From CAIWHR01 sp963773195 (GTDB lineage Bacteria > Pseudomonadota > Gammaproteobacteria > Burkholderiales > Casimicrobiaceae): DNA of 64,000 nucleotides. A model generated the notes under the pieces. It did not search any database and had not been told where the DNA came from. It saw only the letters and a list, made by a program, of their open reading frames with translations. Shown here piece by piece: positions 7,585 through 17,174 of the stretch. Each line of letters starts with the position of its first letter. Positions within the stretch are counted from its first letter, which is position 1. The position numbers and the translations under genes were made by a program. The stretch spans positions 146,246-210,245 of the forward strand of contig CAVZAE010000009.1 in assembly GCA_963773195.1 (NCBI GenBank), in the 5' to 3' direction.

Positions 7585-10176
7585 ATGAACGAGAGCCGAA
7601 TTGGATTACGTGCCGCGCGCGTAGTCGCGGCGATGGTCGCGCTTGTGCTGGCCGCCGGCGTTGCTTGGGCGGATCCGCCAACCCGGGCCGTGCGGCTCGG
7701 TTATGAAAGCGGCGAAGTGAGCCTTCTGCCGGCGGGCGCGACGGACTGGGTTCAGGCAGACCGGAACCGGCCGTTGTGGACCGGCGACCGGGTATGGACC
7801 GGCGCCGACGCGCGCGCCGAGCTCCAGACCGGCGACGCGGTGCTGCGGCTTGCGCCGGGGACTGATGTGTCAGTCACGGCCTTCGACGATAGCACCCAGC
7901 AATACCAGGTCACGCAGGGATCGCTTCGAATGAGCGTGCGATCACTGGATCAAAACAACACGGTCGAGGTCGACACCCCGAATCTCGCGTTCTCGATCCG
8001 CGAAGCGGGCGACTACCGGATCGACGTCGACGCGAACGCCACGACAGTCGCGGTCTATCGAGGCGGAGCGGAGGTGTTCGGCACACAGAACGCATACACG
8101 ATTGCCGCCGGGCAGCGCGTCCGGTTCGAAGGCACCGATCTGGGCGGCTCGCAGCCGGTAGCGCTTGCGAGTAGCGACGCATTCGACACGTGGGTGGGCG
8201 AGCGCGCGAATCTCGAGACGCGCTCGACCAGCGCGCGCTACGTCGCCCCCGACGTGATCGGGTATCAGGATCTCGACTCGAACGGTTCATGGAGCCAGGT
8301 TCCGACCTACGGAACGGTGTGGGTGCCGAACAATGTCGCACCGGACTGGGCGCCTTATCGCTACGGGCGTTGGCTCTGGCAGGATCCGTTCGGATGGACG
8401 TGGGTCGACGACGCCCCCTGGGGCTTTGCGCCGTTCCACTATGGGCGTTGGGCGTACGCCCAGAATCGCTGGTGCTGGGTGCCGGGGCCGCGTACGGTGC
8501 GCTCGGTCTACGCACCGGCGCTCGTCGCGTTCGTCGGCGCGCCGAATCTCGGCGTGTCGGTCGCAGTGGGAGCCGCCGCTGGGGTGGCGTGGTTCCCGCT
8601 CGGGCCGGGCGAAGTCTATCGGCCAGCTTACGCGTCGAGCCGCGACTATTTCACGCGCGTCAACGTCTCCAACACCGTTGTCAACGTGACGCAGGTGACG
8701 AACATCTACAACAACCCGGCACGCACGGACGTGCGATATGCCAACGTGCAGAGACCGAACGCCGTCACGGCGGTGCCGACACAGGCGTTCGTCGAAGCGC
8801 GACCGGTCCAGCGTGCCGCCGTCAAGGTCAACGCGCAGGCGCTTGAGCAGGCACCGGTGATGGCAGCGCCCGCTCGGGTGGCGCCCGAACGCGCGAGCAT
8901 CGTGGGCTCTGCCACGCCAGCGCAGGCCCGTCCGGCTGCGGCGGTGAACCAGCGCCAGGTGATCGCGAAGCACGAGCCACCGCCGGCGCCGCCTTCGATC
9001 GAGCAACGGGAACAGGCGCTCAAGCGTGAGCCAGGAAAGCCTCTCGAACAGGCCGAGTTGCAGCGGCTCGCGCCGCCTGCGACGGCGGCGAAGCAGAACG
9101 TGAGAGTGGTTCAGCCGACGACGGCACCGAAGCCACTGCCGGTCGCGGCCGCGCAGCAGCCGGCGGAAAAGAATGCCTCGGAAATGAATCGGAACGAGGC
9201 GAAGGCGCCTGAAAAGAATCCGCCGGAAACGGCACGCGCCAAGGCGGAGCCCGCAGCGCCGGCGCCGCAAGCGCGACCCGGCACTCCGCCGCCTGCGATG
9301 GCCAATCCCAATCCGCCGACTGCGAACGCGCGCCCCGAGCCGACCGCTCGTCCGCCAACCCCACAAGCCGAAACCACGCAGCGAGCGGAACAAGCGCAGC
9401 GAATAGAAAAGGCGCAGCAAGCGCAACAGGCGCAGCGAGCCGAACCAGGCGCAGCGAGCGCAGCAGCGCAACAGGCGCAGCGGGCGAACAGGCTCAGCGA
9501 GCGAGCAGGCGCAGCGCGCGCAAGCGCAGCAAGCACAACGAGCAGAGCAAACGCGACAGGCGCAGCAGGCGCAACAGGCGCAGGCGCCACGAGCGCAGCG
9601 AGCGGAGCAAGCGCAACAGGCGCAACAGGCGCAACAGGCTCAGCGAGCGGAGCAAGCTCGACAGGCGCAGCAGGCGCAACAAGCTCAGCAGGCCCAGCAG
9701 GCTCAGCGAGCGCAACAGGCTGCGAGCAAGCGCAGCAGGCGCAGCGCGCGCAGGCGCAGCAAGCACAACGGGCAGAGCAAGCGCGACAGGGGCAGCAGGC
9801 GGAGCAGGCGCAACAAGCTCAGCAGGCCCAACAGGCTCAGCGAGCGGAGCAAGCGCAGCAGGCGCAGCGCGCCGGCGCAGCAAGCACAACGGGCAGAGCA
9901 AGCGCGACAGGGGCAGCAGCCGCAACAGGCCAGCAGGCTCAGCAGGCTCAGCAGGCTCAGCGAGCACAGGCGCAACAAGCGCGGCCGGCGCCGCAGGAAC
10001 AGCCCAAACAGCAGGCTGCCGCTCCGCGCGCGCCAGAGGCTCCCCATCAGCAGCAGGCTGGCCCGCCGCCGCGCCAGGCCGAACGCGCCGCGCCGCCGGA
10101 AAAGGCGCCGCAACGCCCGGACGAGGCGAAGGGCAAGGGCAACGAGGAGAAGGACAAATCGGGACGCGAAGGCTAG
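7585..10176 (+). CDS. FecR/DUF6600 domain protein with long Gln/Ala-rich repeat tail
   Basis: 863 residues. Signal peptide to about residue 30, then a FecR-like domain (about 35-200: SGEVSLLPAG, LWTGDRVWT, RAELQTGDAVLRL), then a DUF6600 region (about 225-330) with repeated Tyr/Trp motifs such as YGRWLWQDPFGWTW and YGRWAYAQNRWCW. Residues about 410-860 are low complexity, mostly Q-A-Q-Q-A-Q-R-A-E. Within this tail the translation switches to an A-T-G-A-S pattern at about 9500-9720 and again near 9870-9930, then back, because the underlying CAR/GCG repeat is read one base off; net length stays in frame. Probably envelope-located. AAAGGAG precedes the ATG. Confidence 0.85.
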   Translation: MNESRIGLRAARVVAAMVALVLAAGVAWADPPTRAVRLGYESGEVSLLPAGATDWVQADRNRPLWTGDRVWTGADARAELQTGDAVLRLAPGTDVSVTAFDDSTQQYQVTQGSLRMSVRSLDQNNTVEVDTPNLAFSIREAGDYRIDVDANATTVAVYRGGAEVFGTQNAYTIAAGQRVRFEGTDLGGSQPVALASSDAFDTWVGERANLETRSTSARYVAPDVIGYQDLDSNGSWSQVPTYGTVWVPNNVAPDWAPYRYGRWLWQDPFGWTWVDDAPWGFAPFHYGRWAYAQNRWCWVPGPRTVRSVYAPALVAFVGAPNLGVSVAVGAAAGVAWFPLGPGEVYRPAYASSRDYFTRVNVSNTVVNVTQVTNIYNNPARTDVRYANVQRPNAVTAVPTQAFVEARPVQRAAVKVNAQALEQAPVMAAPARVAPERASIVGSATPAQARPAAAVNQRQVIAKHEPPPAPPSIEQREQALKREPGKPLEQAELQRLAPPATAAKQNVRVVQPTTAPKPLPVAAAQQPAEKNASEMNRNEAKAPEKNPPETARAKAEPAAPAPQARPGTPPPAMANPNPPTANARPEPTARPPTPQAETTQRAEQAQRIEKAQQAQQAQRAEPGAASAAAQQAQRANRLSERAGAARASAASTTSRANATGAAGATGAGATSAASGASATGATGATGSASGASSTGAAGATSSAGPAGSASATGCEQAQQAQRAQAQQAQRAEQARQGQQAEQAQQAQQAQQAQRAEQAQQAQRAGAASTTGRASATGAAAATGQQAQQAQQAQRAQAQQARPAPQEQPKQQAAAPRAPEAPHQQQAGPPPRQAERAAPPEKAPQRPDEAKGKGNEEKDKSGREG
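9370..9990 (+). repeat. Low-complexity CAR-GCG coding repeat
   Basis: About 620 bases of irregular tandem units close to CAACAGGCGCAG / CAGCGAGCGGAG inside the FecR/DUF6600 gene. The units encode Gln/Ala/Arg/Glu in one frame and Ala/Thr/Gly/Ser in the next. Such repeats expand and contract by slippage and are also prone to assembly and base-calling errors, so the true length is uncertain. Confidence 0.8.
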
Positions 10177-10298
10177 AACCGCCAGCTGTAGGGCGGACCC
10201 CGACAGCGGATCACGACATCGCCTCGTTCCCCGGAGCGAGGCGGAGTGCTCCAATGCTCGGGAGTCTTCCGTTAACCGAACAACGTGAGGCACGATCC

Positions 10299-10529
10299 AT
10301 GGAAACCGTTGAAGTCGGCACGACCCGCAAACTCGCGAAGGTATCGAAGTGTGCCCATGACGAATGCACGTGTACGGTGACATCCGGCGAACAGTTCTGC
10401 AGCGACTACTGCGCGTCGCAAGCCGGCGCTGATGAGTCCGCCGCTGGAAAGGGTGACTGTGGCTGTGGGCACAGCGAATGCTCCGCAGCCGCGGAGAGCG
10501 GGATGCCGCCGATCATTGGGACGGCCTGA
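10299..10529 (+). CDS. Bacterial metallothionein
   Basis: 76 residues from the ATG at 10299. The Cys/His pattern KCAHDECTCTV, FCSDYCAS and GDCGCGHSEC matches the bacterial (SmtA/BmtA type) metallothionein family, which binds Zn(II), Cd(II) or Cu(I) through about nine Cys and one or two His. The C-terminal CGCGHxxC signature is intact. Length is slightly more than the usual 50-60 residues because of extra ends. It stands alone between the FecR/DUF6600 and PRC-barrel genes; no regulator is adjacent. Confidence 0.85.
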   Translation: METVEVGTTRKLAKVSKCAHDECTCTVTSGEQFCSDYCASQAGADESAAGKGDCGCGHSECSAAAESGMPPIIGTA

Positions 10530-10779
10530 CGGGCTCGCTACACCCGCGGGATTCCTCGCGGTCCGCCGATCATAAGTCGGCGTCCTACGTCTCAATCAGA
10601 GACCGCTGATGAAACTGTTTGCGCCGGCGATCGATGATGGCGGCACTTCGCGTCGCGCAGATCGAAATCGGGTTGTGACCGAAGCGGCAGTGCCTCAACA
10701 CGTGTTCATGCGCTCGTTTGCATCGACGCGAACGTAGGGCATTTCAATCATCGAGGGATTTGGATTGCAGGAGATTTCC

Positions 10780-11265
10780 ATGGTCGAACGCACTACCCCC
10801 ACTACCAACCCGCGCACGTCCGGCGGAGCCGCTATCGTCGGGACCGAGCACGGCGACGGGCCGGGCCCGGAAGTCATGGACGCCAATACGCTGATCGGCG
10901 ACTCGGTTGTCAACGACAGCGGGGAGAATCTGGGCAAGATCGAGGCGATCATGCTTGACGTGTCTGCCGGGAAGATCGCCTATGCAGTGCTGTCGTTCGG
11001 TGGCTTCCTCGGTATGGGCAACAAGCTCTTTGCTATTCCATGGTCGGCCTTCACGCTCGACACCGACCAGGAGTGTTTCGTCCTCAACGTCGCCAAGGAG
11101 CGCCTCGAAGGCGCGCCGGGCTTCGACAAGGACCATTGGCCGGCGATGGCGGACCCCACTTGGGCGTCCGAGCTTCATACGTACTACAACACGCGGCCCT
11201 ACTGGGACGACGACTACACGACGACGCGCGACGTGCGTTCGACCGCGGGTCGCGACATCGTTTGA
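10780..11265 (+). CDS. PRC-barrel domain protein
   Basis: 161 residues from the ATG at 10780, which has CAGGAGA six bases upstream. After a Thr/Gly-rich leader, residues about 35-110 form a PRC-barrel: LIGDSVVNDSGENLGKIEAI, then YAVLSFGGFLGMGNKLFAIPW. PRC-barrel proteins of this kind are small cytoplasmic or surface proteins linked to RNA metabolism or stress in other bacteria; the role here is unknown. The tail is rich in Tyr, Trp and Asp. It runs convergent to the Ku gene. Confidence 0.85.
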   Translation: MVERTTPTTNPRTSGGAAIVGTEHGDGPGPEVMDANTLIGDSVVNDSGENLGKIEAIMLDVSAGKIAYAVLSFGGFLGMGNKLFAIPWSAFTLDTDQECFVLNVAKERLEGAPGFDKDHWPAMADPTWASELHTYYNTRPYWDDDYTTTRDVRSTAGRDIV

Positions 11266-11339
11266 GTTCCGCTTGATCGAAGTGCTGCCGGCGGCCGGGG
11301 CGCAGTTGCGTCGCCGGCCGCTGCGCTTCTGGCGAGATA

Positions 11340-12209
11340 TCAGGCGCGCTTGCGCCTGGCAGCAGGCTTCGTGGTGGAAGGGGCGCGCTTCGCGGCACGA
11401 TGGCCGCCGCCCGCGCCCTTGGCAAGGCTCTGCTGCAGCAGGGCGGCCAGGTCGATGACTTGTGCCGATCGCGGCTCCGCCTCACCCTGATCGGGCTCGG
11501 TGATCTCGGTGGTCCGTCCCTCCTTGATCTTTTTCTTGATCTGCGCCATCAGGTCGTCGTGGTAGGTGTTGTGATATTTCGCCGCTTCCCAGTGCTCCGT
11601 CATATCGTCGACGAGCCGTTTGGCGAGCTCGATCTCTTTCGGTGCGACCTTTGCGCTCTTGACGCCCTCCGGCGGGAGCTCGAGATCCTTCGGCTCGCGC
11701 AGCTCGTCGCGGAAGCGTAGCGTGTCGAGCATCAGCGCACGACCGTTCGGCACGACGATGGCGAGGTGCGGCGTCGTTCGCAGCACGAACTCGGCCACCG
11801 CAGCGCGATTCGACGCCTTGAGGGTCTCGCGCAACAGCGCGTACGCCTTCTCACCCCGCTTGCCGGGAGCCAGGAAGTACGGTGTCTCGTAGAACTCGAC
11901 CGGGATCTCGTCGGCCCCCACGAACGTCCGGATCTCGATTGTCTGTGTCGCCTTGACATTGGCCCGGCGGAAATCCTCGTCGGACAGTACGACGTAGCGG
12001 TTCTTCTCGTACTCGTAGCCCTTGACGATGTTTTCCCACGGCACGTCCTTGCCGGATTTCTTGCTGTAGCGCTTGTAGCCGACCGGCGAGAGATCGCGCT
12101 TGTCGAGCATCGAGAACTCGAACGACTTGCGGTTCTCCGCGGGATACAGCTCGACCGGGATGTTGACGAGGCCAAACGACAGAGCACCTTTCCATAACGG
12201 GCGCGGCAT
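11340..12209 (-). CDS. ku: Ku protein of bacterial NHEJ
   Basis: 289 residues from the ATG at 12209, with AGGAG upstream inside the preceding small gene. It starts MPRPLWKGALSFGLVNIPV, the typical bacterial Ku N-terminus, and continues with the Ku core beta-barrel (SFEFSMLDKRDLSPVGYKRY, GYEYEKNRYVVLSDEDF). The C-terminal tail after about residue 255 is Lys/Arg/Ala-rich, as in DNA-binding Ku tails. Ku homodimers bind DNA ends and recruit LigD for end joining; no ligD is in the window. It is the last of three closely spaced minus-strand genes. Confidence 0.93.
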   Translation of the reverse strand: MPRPLWKGALSFGLVNIPVELYPAENRKSFEFSMLDKRDLSPVGYKRYSKKSGKDVPWENIVKGYEYEKNRYVVLSDEDFRRANVKATQTIEIRTFVGADEIPVEFYETPYFLAPGKRGEKAYALLRETLKASNRAAVAEFVLRTTPHLAIVVPNGRALMLDTLRFRDELREPKDLELPPEGVKSAKVAPKEIELAKRLVDDMTEHWEAAKYHNTYHDDLMAQIKKKIKEGRTTEITEPDQGEAEPRSAQVIDLAALLQQSLAKGAGGGHRAAKRAPSTTKPAARRKRA

Positions 12210-12211
12210 TG

Positions 12212-12403
12212 TTACTCCTGGCGATTGCGCGGCGCCGGCGCGGCGGATGCCACGCAGGCGACGCAGATGCCGGCAACGACGCCCTCCGACTCGACAGCGC
12301 CGCAACTCCAGCAAATGGTGAGCGCCGCATCGTCCGCGCGTTCGCATACACCGCTGCGGCATTCCGGGCGGTCGCAGGCCGCGAGGTCGACCGGGCAGAG
12401 CAC
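12212..12403 (-). CDS. Small Cys-rich zinc-ribbon-like protein
   Basis: 63 residues starting at a GTG (12403) with GGGAGGA nine bases upstream. Eight Cys lie in pairs or pseudo-pairs: LCPVDLAAC, RPEC, SGVC, ICWSC and ICVAC, a spacing that would hold two zinc ions. It begins five bases after the SDR stop and ends three bases before the Ku start, so it is sandwiched in one transcript. I have a general memory of small CxxC proteins like this but cannot name a family. A role with Ku or DNA repair is inference from position only. Confidence 0.6.
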   Translation of the reverse strand: MLCPVDLAACDRPECRSGVCERADDAALTICWSCGAVESEGVVAGICVACVASAAPAPRNRQE

Positions 12404-12407
12404 CGCG

Positions 12408-13301
12408 TTATCCTCCCGTGCCTTCGCCGCCCATGACCTGCAGCACCGTGCCCGTGACGTACGACGAGTCGGCATTGGAGGCGAGGAAGACGTAGGCGGG
12501 GGCGAGCTCCTCCGGTTGCGCGGGCCGACCCATCGGATTGTCCTTGCCGAACTTGGCCACGCCTTCCGGCGGCAGGCCCGAATCGGACGGGTTCAGCGGC
12601 GTCCACACCGGGCCAGGCGCTACGGCGTTGACGCGTATGCCCTGCTCGACAAGGTCCTGCGCCAGCGACTTGGTGAACGCGTTGATCGCGCCTTTGGTGG
12701 CCGAATAGTCAGGCAGCTTGGGGGAGCCGAGAAGGCCCGTTTCCGAGCTGGTGACGATGATGACGCTGCCGCGCTCCATATGGTCGAGCGCGGCGCGAGC
12801 GAGGCGCACGTACGCGTACACGTTCGTCGCAAACGTCTTTTCGAGCTCCGCATCGGTGAGATCCGCGAGCTTGTCCTTGCGCGCCTGGTGCGCCGCATTG
12901 GAGACGAGAATGTCGAGCTTCCCGAGCTCGCGGACAGTGCGCGCCACCACGTCCTGGCAGAATTGGGCATCGGTCAGGTCGCCGGGCAGCAGCACGCAGC
13001 GGCGGCCGATTTCGGCAATAACGTTGCGTATCTCCTCCGCGTCGCTTTGCTCCTGTGGCAGATAGCTGATGGCGACGTCCGCGCCTTCGCGCGCGAAGAT
13101 CACGGCGACGGCGCGCCCGATCCCGGAGTCGCCGCCGGTGACGAGCGCGACCTTCCCGCGGAGCTTGTCGGCAGCGCGATAGTGCTGAGCCTCGTAGCGC
13201 GGCGGCGGGTCAAGCTCCGGTTCGAGCCCGGGGCTCTCCTGGTGCTGCTTCGGAAAGGGGCGGCGCGGTTCAGCGCCCGCATCGGGGCGTGCGGTTTTCA
13301 T
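12408..13301 (-). CDS. SDR family oxidoreductase (YghA/Gdh-like)
   Basis: 297 residues. Cofactor motif VTGGDSGIGRA (about 54-64), NAAH motif after the third strand, and the catalytic triad region SSETGLLG ... YSATK with Tyr and Lys four apart. The 45-residue N-terminal extension (PFPKQHQESPG, PPRYEAQHYRAADKL) is typical of the YghA-type general-stress SDRs, which reduce or oxidise small carbonyls or sugars with NAD(P). First gene of the set that continues with the zinc-ribbon-like gene and ku. AGGAAA precedes the ATG. Confidence 0.9.
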   Translation of the reverse strand: MKTARPDAGAEPRRPFPKQHQESPGLEPELDPPPRYEAQHYRAADKLRGKVALVTGGDSGIGRAVAVIFAREGADVAISYLPQEQSDAEEIRNVIAEIGRRCVLLPGDLTDAQFCQDVVARTVRELGKLDILVSNAAHQARKDKLADLTDAELEKTFATNVYAYVRLARAALDHMERGSVIIVTSSETGLLGSPKLPDYSATKGAINAFTKSLAQDLVEQGIRVNAVAPGPVWTPLNPSDSGLPPEGVAKFGKDNPMGRPAQPEELAPAYVFLASNADSSYVTGTVLQVMGGEGTGG

Positions 13302-13458
13302 TGGTGTTTCCTCCGAAAGCTACCGTACCGTAGCGCGCCGCGGGCCGAATCGCAGGGTAATGGCGTCCGAAAATGATGTAGGCGGGTGTGACCAGGGCGC
13401 GGCGGCCGCATGGCCGACAGGGTTTTGGGCAGCGCCCTCTTGCGGAGAACTCGCTAGA

Positions 13459-13485
13459 ATGTTCCACGTCAAAAGATGTTCCACG
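13459..13485. promoter_or_regulatory. Direct repeat upstream of the molybdenum hydroxylase genes
   Basis: The 10-mer ATGTTCCACG occurs at 13459-13468 and again at 13476-13485, a 17-base period, 30 bases before the start at 13516. It could be an operator, but it also sits where a leader would be, and the regulator is unknown. Confidence 0.3.
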
Positions 13486-13515
13486 CCCAAAAAAGCGCCA
13501 CCCGAGGAGACCCCC

Positions 13516-14016
13516 ATGGCTACCCTGAACGTCAACGGCAAGGCGCGCGACTTCGAGGCCGAGCCGGACACGCCGCTGCTGTGGGTCCTGCGCGAGCAGC
13601 TCGGCCTGACGGGCACCAAGTACGGCTGCGGCGTCGCGCAGTGCGGCGCTTGCACCGTGCATATCGACGGCGTGGCGACGCGCACCTGCGTGATGCCCGT
13701 CTCATCGGTCGCCGCGGGCGCCAAGATCGTGACGATCGAGGGCCTGTCGAGCGATGGCTCGCATCCGGTGCAGAAGGCCTGGGTCGCGCTCGACGTGCCG
13801 CAGTGCGGCTTCTGCCAGTCGGGAATGATCATGGCCGCGGCGGCGCTGCTCAAGACGACGCCGCGGCCGACCGACGCCGACATCGAGGCGCAGATGACCA
13901 ACATCTGCCGCTGCGGCACCTACAACCGGGTCCGCGCCGCGATCAAGGCCGCTGCGTCCGGCGATGTGAAGGCCGCCGGACTTGCCATCGAGCACGTCGA
14001 GGGGAGGTCCGCATGA
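13516..14016 (+). CDS. Molybdenum hydroxylase [2Fe-2S] subunit (IorA-like)
   Basis: 166 residues from the ATG at 13516 (GAGGAG upstream). The plant-type cluster motif GCGVAQCGACTVHIDG (about 42-57) is followed by the second [2Fe-2S] motif QCGFCQSG and CRCGTYNR, as in the small subunits of xanthine-dehydrogenase-family enzymes such as isoquinoline 1-oxidoreductase. It passes electrons from the Mo centre to an external acceptor. It overlaps the large-subunit gene by four bases (ATGA). This gene is intact, unlike those that follow. Confidence 0.92.
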   Translation: MATLNVNGKARDFEAEPDTPLLWVLREQLGLTGTKYGCGVAQCGACTVHIDGVATRTCVMPVSSVAAGAKIVTIEGLSSDGSHPVQKAWVALDVPQCGFCQSGMIMAAAALLKTTPRPTDADIEAQMTNICRCGTYNRVRAAIKAAASGDVKAAGLAIEHVEGRSA

Positions 14017-16201
14017 ACGCCGCTGACGATGTCGCGGCGGCAGTTCCTTGGCGCCGCAGCTGCGGTGGGTGGCGGGCTCGTCGTCGGATTCCACGTCCCA
14101 TTCGCGGGTGAAGCCACTGCACAGGACGCAGGGACGGCCGAGATCAATGCCTGGGTCGTCGTCAAGCCCGACGACACGGTCGTGATCCGCATCGCCCGCT
14201 CCGAGATGGGGCAGGGCACGCTGACCGGTCTGGCGCAACTCGTGGCCGAGGAGCTCGACTGCGACTGGGCGAAGGTGCAGACCGAGTACCCGACACCGGG
14301 CGCAGAATCTCGCGCGCAACCGCGTCTGGGGCAACTTCTCGACCGGCGGCAGCCGCGGCATCCGCGAGTCGCACGACTACGTGCGCAAGGGCGGCGCGGC
14401 GGCGCGCGTGATGCTGGTGCAGGCGGCGGCCGACGGTTGGAAGGTTCCCGCCTCCGAGTGCGTCGCTTCGAAGAGCGTCATCACGCACACGCCGTCGGGC
14501 CGCACGACGAGCTACGGCAAGGTCGCGGCTGCGGCCGCCAAGCTCACGCCGCCGGACGAACGTGTCGCTCAAGGATCCGAAGGACTGGAAGATCGCCGGC
14601 AAGCGCGTCGCACGCCTCGACACCGCGGACAAGACGACCGGCGCGCAGGTCTACGGCATGGACCTCAAGATGCCCGGCATGCTGAACGCGGCGATCAAGG
14701 ACTGCCCGGTGTTCGGCGGCAAGGTGAAGAGCGTCGACGACAGGCGGCGCTCGCGACGGCCCGGGCGTGAAGAAGGTCGTGCGCGTCGGCGACAGCGCGG
14801 TCGCCGTCGTCGCCGACACCTGGTGGCACGCGAAGAGCGCGCTCGACGCGCTGCCGATCGAATGGGACGACGGCCCGAACGCGAAGGCGTCGAGCGCGAG
14901 CGTTCGCCGCAGGTGCTGAAGGCCGGGCTCGACGCGACGGACGCGGTCGTCGGCAACGAGACCGGCGACGTGCGCCGCAGCGCTGGCCGCCGCGCCGAAG
15001 AAGATCGAGGCGGTCTATTCGTACCCGCACCAGAACCACGCGACGATGGAGCCGATGAACGCGACGGCGCGCTGGACGCCCGAGCGCTGCGAGGTCTGGA
15101 CGCCGACGCAGAACGGCGAGGCGGCGCTCGCCGCCACGTCCGAGGCGGCGGGCCTGCCGGTCGCCAAGTGCGAGGTCTACAAGCTGCTCCTCGGCGGCGG
15201 CTTCGGCCGGCGCGGCGCCGTGCACGACTGGGTGCGCCAGGCGGTGCTGATCGCCAAGGAGATGCCGGGCACGCCGGTCAAGCTGATCTGGTCGCGCGAG
15301 GAGGACATGACGCACGGCCGCTACCACCCGGTCACGCAGTGCAAGCTGACGGCCGGCCTCGACGCGCAGGGCAACGTGACCGCGCTGCACATGCGCATCT
15401 CGGGCCAGTCGATCGTCGCCGGCATCTTTCCGCAGAACATCAAGGACGGCAAGGATCCGGTCGTGTTCCAGGGCCTGAATCCGCCGGGCCCAGAGGCGTC
15501 GATCGGCTACACGTTCCCGAATCTGCTGATCGACCACGCGATGCGCAACCCGCACGTCCCGCCCGGCTTCTGGCGCGGCGTGAACCTGAACCAGAACACG
15601 ATCTACCTCGAGTGCTTCATCGACGAGATCGCGCATGCCACCGGGCAGGATCCGCTCGCGCTGCGCCGCAAGCTGCATGGCGAATCACCCGAAGCACCTC
15701 GCGGTGCTCAACGCGGTGGCCGAGCGCGTCGGCTGGGACAAGCCGCGCGCCCAAGGGCACGCTATCGCGGCCTTGCGCAGACGATGGGCTTCGGCAGCTA
15801 TGTGGCGGCGTGCGCCGAGGTGTCGGTCAGCGACGGCGGCGACGCTGAAGATCCATCGCATCGTCGCCGCCACCGACCGCGGCCATGCGGTGAACCCGCA
15901 GCAGATCGAGGCGCAGGTCGAAGGCTCGTTCGCCTACGGCCTGTCGGCGGCGCTGTACGGCGAATGCACGGTGAAGGACGGCCGCATCGAGCAGACGAAC
16001 TTCGACACCTACCGGGTGCTGCGGATGGACGAGATGCCCGCGGTCGAGACGATCGTGATGCCATCGGGCGGCTTCTGGGGCGGCGTCGGCGAGCCGACGA
16101 TCGCGGTGGCGGCGCCGGCGGTGCTGAACGCGATCTTCGCCGCCACCGGCAAGCGCATCCGCGACCTGCCGCTCAAGAACCACAGCCTGAAGAAGGCGTA
16201 A
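14013..16201 (+). pseudogene. Molybdopterin-binding large subunit (IorB-like), frameshifted
   Basis: Pieces in all three frames assemble to a roughly 720-residue large subunit. A Tat signal SRRQFLGAAAAV at the start indicates export. Recognisable parts: VIRIARSEMGQGTLTGLAQLV, NRVWGNF, YPHQNHATMEPMNATA, LLLGGGFGRRGAVHD, PPGFWRGVNLNQN and a late VGEPTIAVAAPA with the terminal Glu region. Frame changes are needed near 14035, 14310, 14560, 14745, 14900, 14990, 15680 and 15760-15840. The even spacing across domains with residues otherwise conserved suggests base-call indels rather than old decay. With the IorA-like subunit it would hydroxylate an N-heterocycle or aldehyde; substrate unknown. soxX follows directly. 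Confidence 0.75.
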
Positions 16202-16216
16202 ACGGACCCGCCGGCA

Positions 16217-16678
16217 TTGCGCCGCATCGGGCTCGAAGTCGTGGTCGCAATCGCCGCGTGCGCCGGAGCGTCGCTTGCGCCGGCCGGTCCCGACAACGCG
16301 CCGGCAGGATACAAGGTCGTCGGCGACGCGATTCCGGCTTCGCTCACGAACGAACCGGGCGATGCGGCGCGCGGCCGCGCCATCGTCGTCGAACCGGCAG
16401 TTCGGGCCTGTGCCTGCTGTGCCACAGCGGGCCGTTTCCCGAGGAGCGCTTCCAGGGCACGCTCGCGCCCGATCTGGCCGGCGCGGGCACGCGCTGGCGG
16501 CGGGGCAGTTGCGCCTGCGCCTGGTCGATTCGCGTCGGCTGAACCCGGCGACGATCATGCCGTCGTACTACCGCATCGACGGCCTGACGCGCGTCGGAGG
16601 GCCTGGCGCGGCAAGCCGGTGCTGACGGCGCAGCAGATCGAGGATGTGGTGGCCTACCTGGTCACGCTGCGGCCATGA
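16217..16678 (+). pseudogene. soxX: SoxX, c-type cytochrome subunit, frameshifted
   Basis: Three frames together give a SoxX-like chain: a signal segment, GDAARGRAIVV, then QFGLCLLCHSGPFPEE with the CxxCH haem motif, APDLAGAG, LRLRLVDSRRLNPATIMPSY with the distal Met, and QQIEDVVAYLVTLRP at the end. SoxX pairs with SoxA to load thiosulfate onto SoxY in the periplasm. Indels are needed near 16395, 16490 and 16600. The start is uncertain (TTG at 16217 opens the frame). Its stop overlaps the soxY ATG by four bases. Confidence 0.75.
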
Positions 16679-17163
16679 GCGAGCGTCACCAAGGCAACGG
16701 ATTGCCACGATCGCGCGCACGCCGCGACGTGCTGGCCACGGCGCGGGCCTCGCACTCTCGCTGATCGTGCGGCCGACGGCACGCCGAGGACCTCGCCGCA
16801 GCGATCGCGGCGTTCACCGGCGGCGCTCCGGTGCGACCGGGCAAGGTGAAGCTCGACATCGCCGCCGCTGGTCGAGAACGGCAACACCGTGCCGATCACG
16901 GTCAGCGTCGACAGCCCGATGACGGCGACGGATCACGTCGCGACGATCGCCGTCTTCAACGAAAGCAACCCGCAGCGCGACGTCGCGGTGTTCTCGCTCG
17001 GGTCCGCGCGCCGGACGCGCGACCGTCTCGCACGCGCATCCGGCTGGCGACCTCGCAGAAGCTCGTCGCGGTGGCGCGCATGAGCGACGGCACCTACTGG
17101 TCGCACACGGTCGATGTGATCGTCACGCTCGCCGCGTGCATCGACGGCGACAATCCGGTCTGA
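16675..17163 (+). pseudogene. soxY: SoxY, sulfur carrier protein, frameshifted
   Basis: Assembled from shifted frames: an Arg-rich start that looks like a Tat leader (RARRDVLATA), AAIAAFTGGAPVRPGKVKLDI, LVENGNTVPITVSVDSPM, IAVFNESNPQRDVAVFSLG and VARMSDGTYWSHTVDVIVTL. The C-terminal swinging-arm Cys is probably in LAACIDGDNPV, rather than the more common GGCGG end. SoxY carries the sulfur intermediate during thiosulfate oxidation. Frame changes near 16760, 16865 and 17010. Overlaps soxX; soxZ starts 11 bases after its stop. Confidence 0.7.
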
Positions 17164-17174
17164 GCGGCGAATCC

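Noticed and set aside
9370..9990. CRISPR-like or minisatellite array
   Set aside because: Units are irregular and coding, with no spacers; treated as a coding low-complexity repeat.
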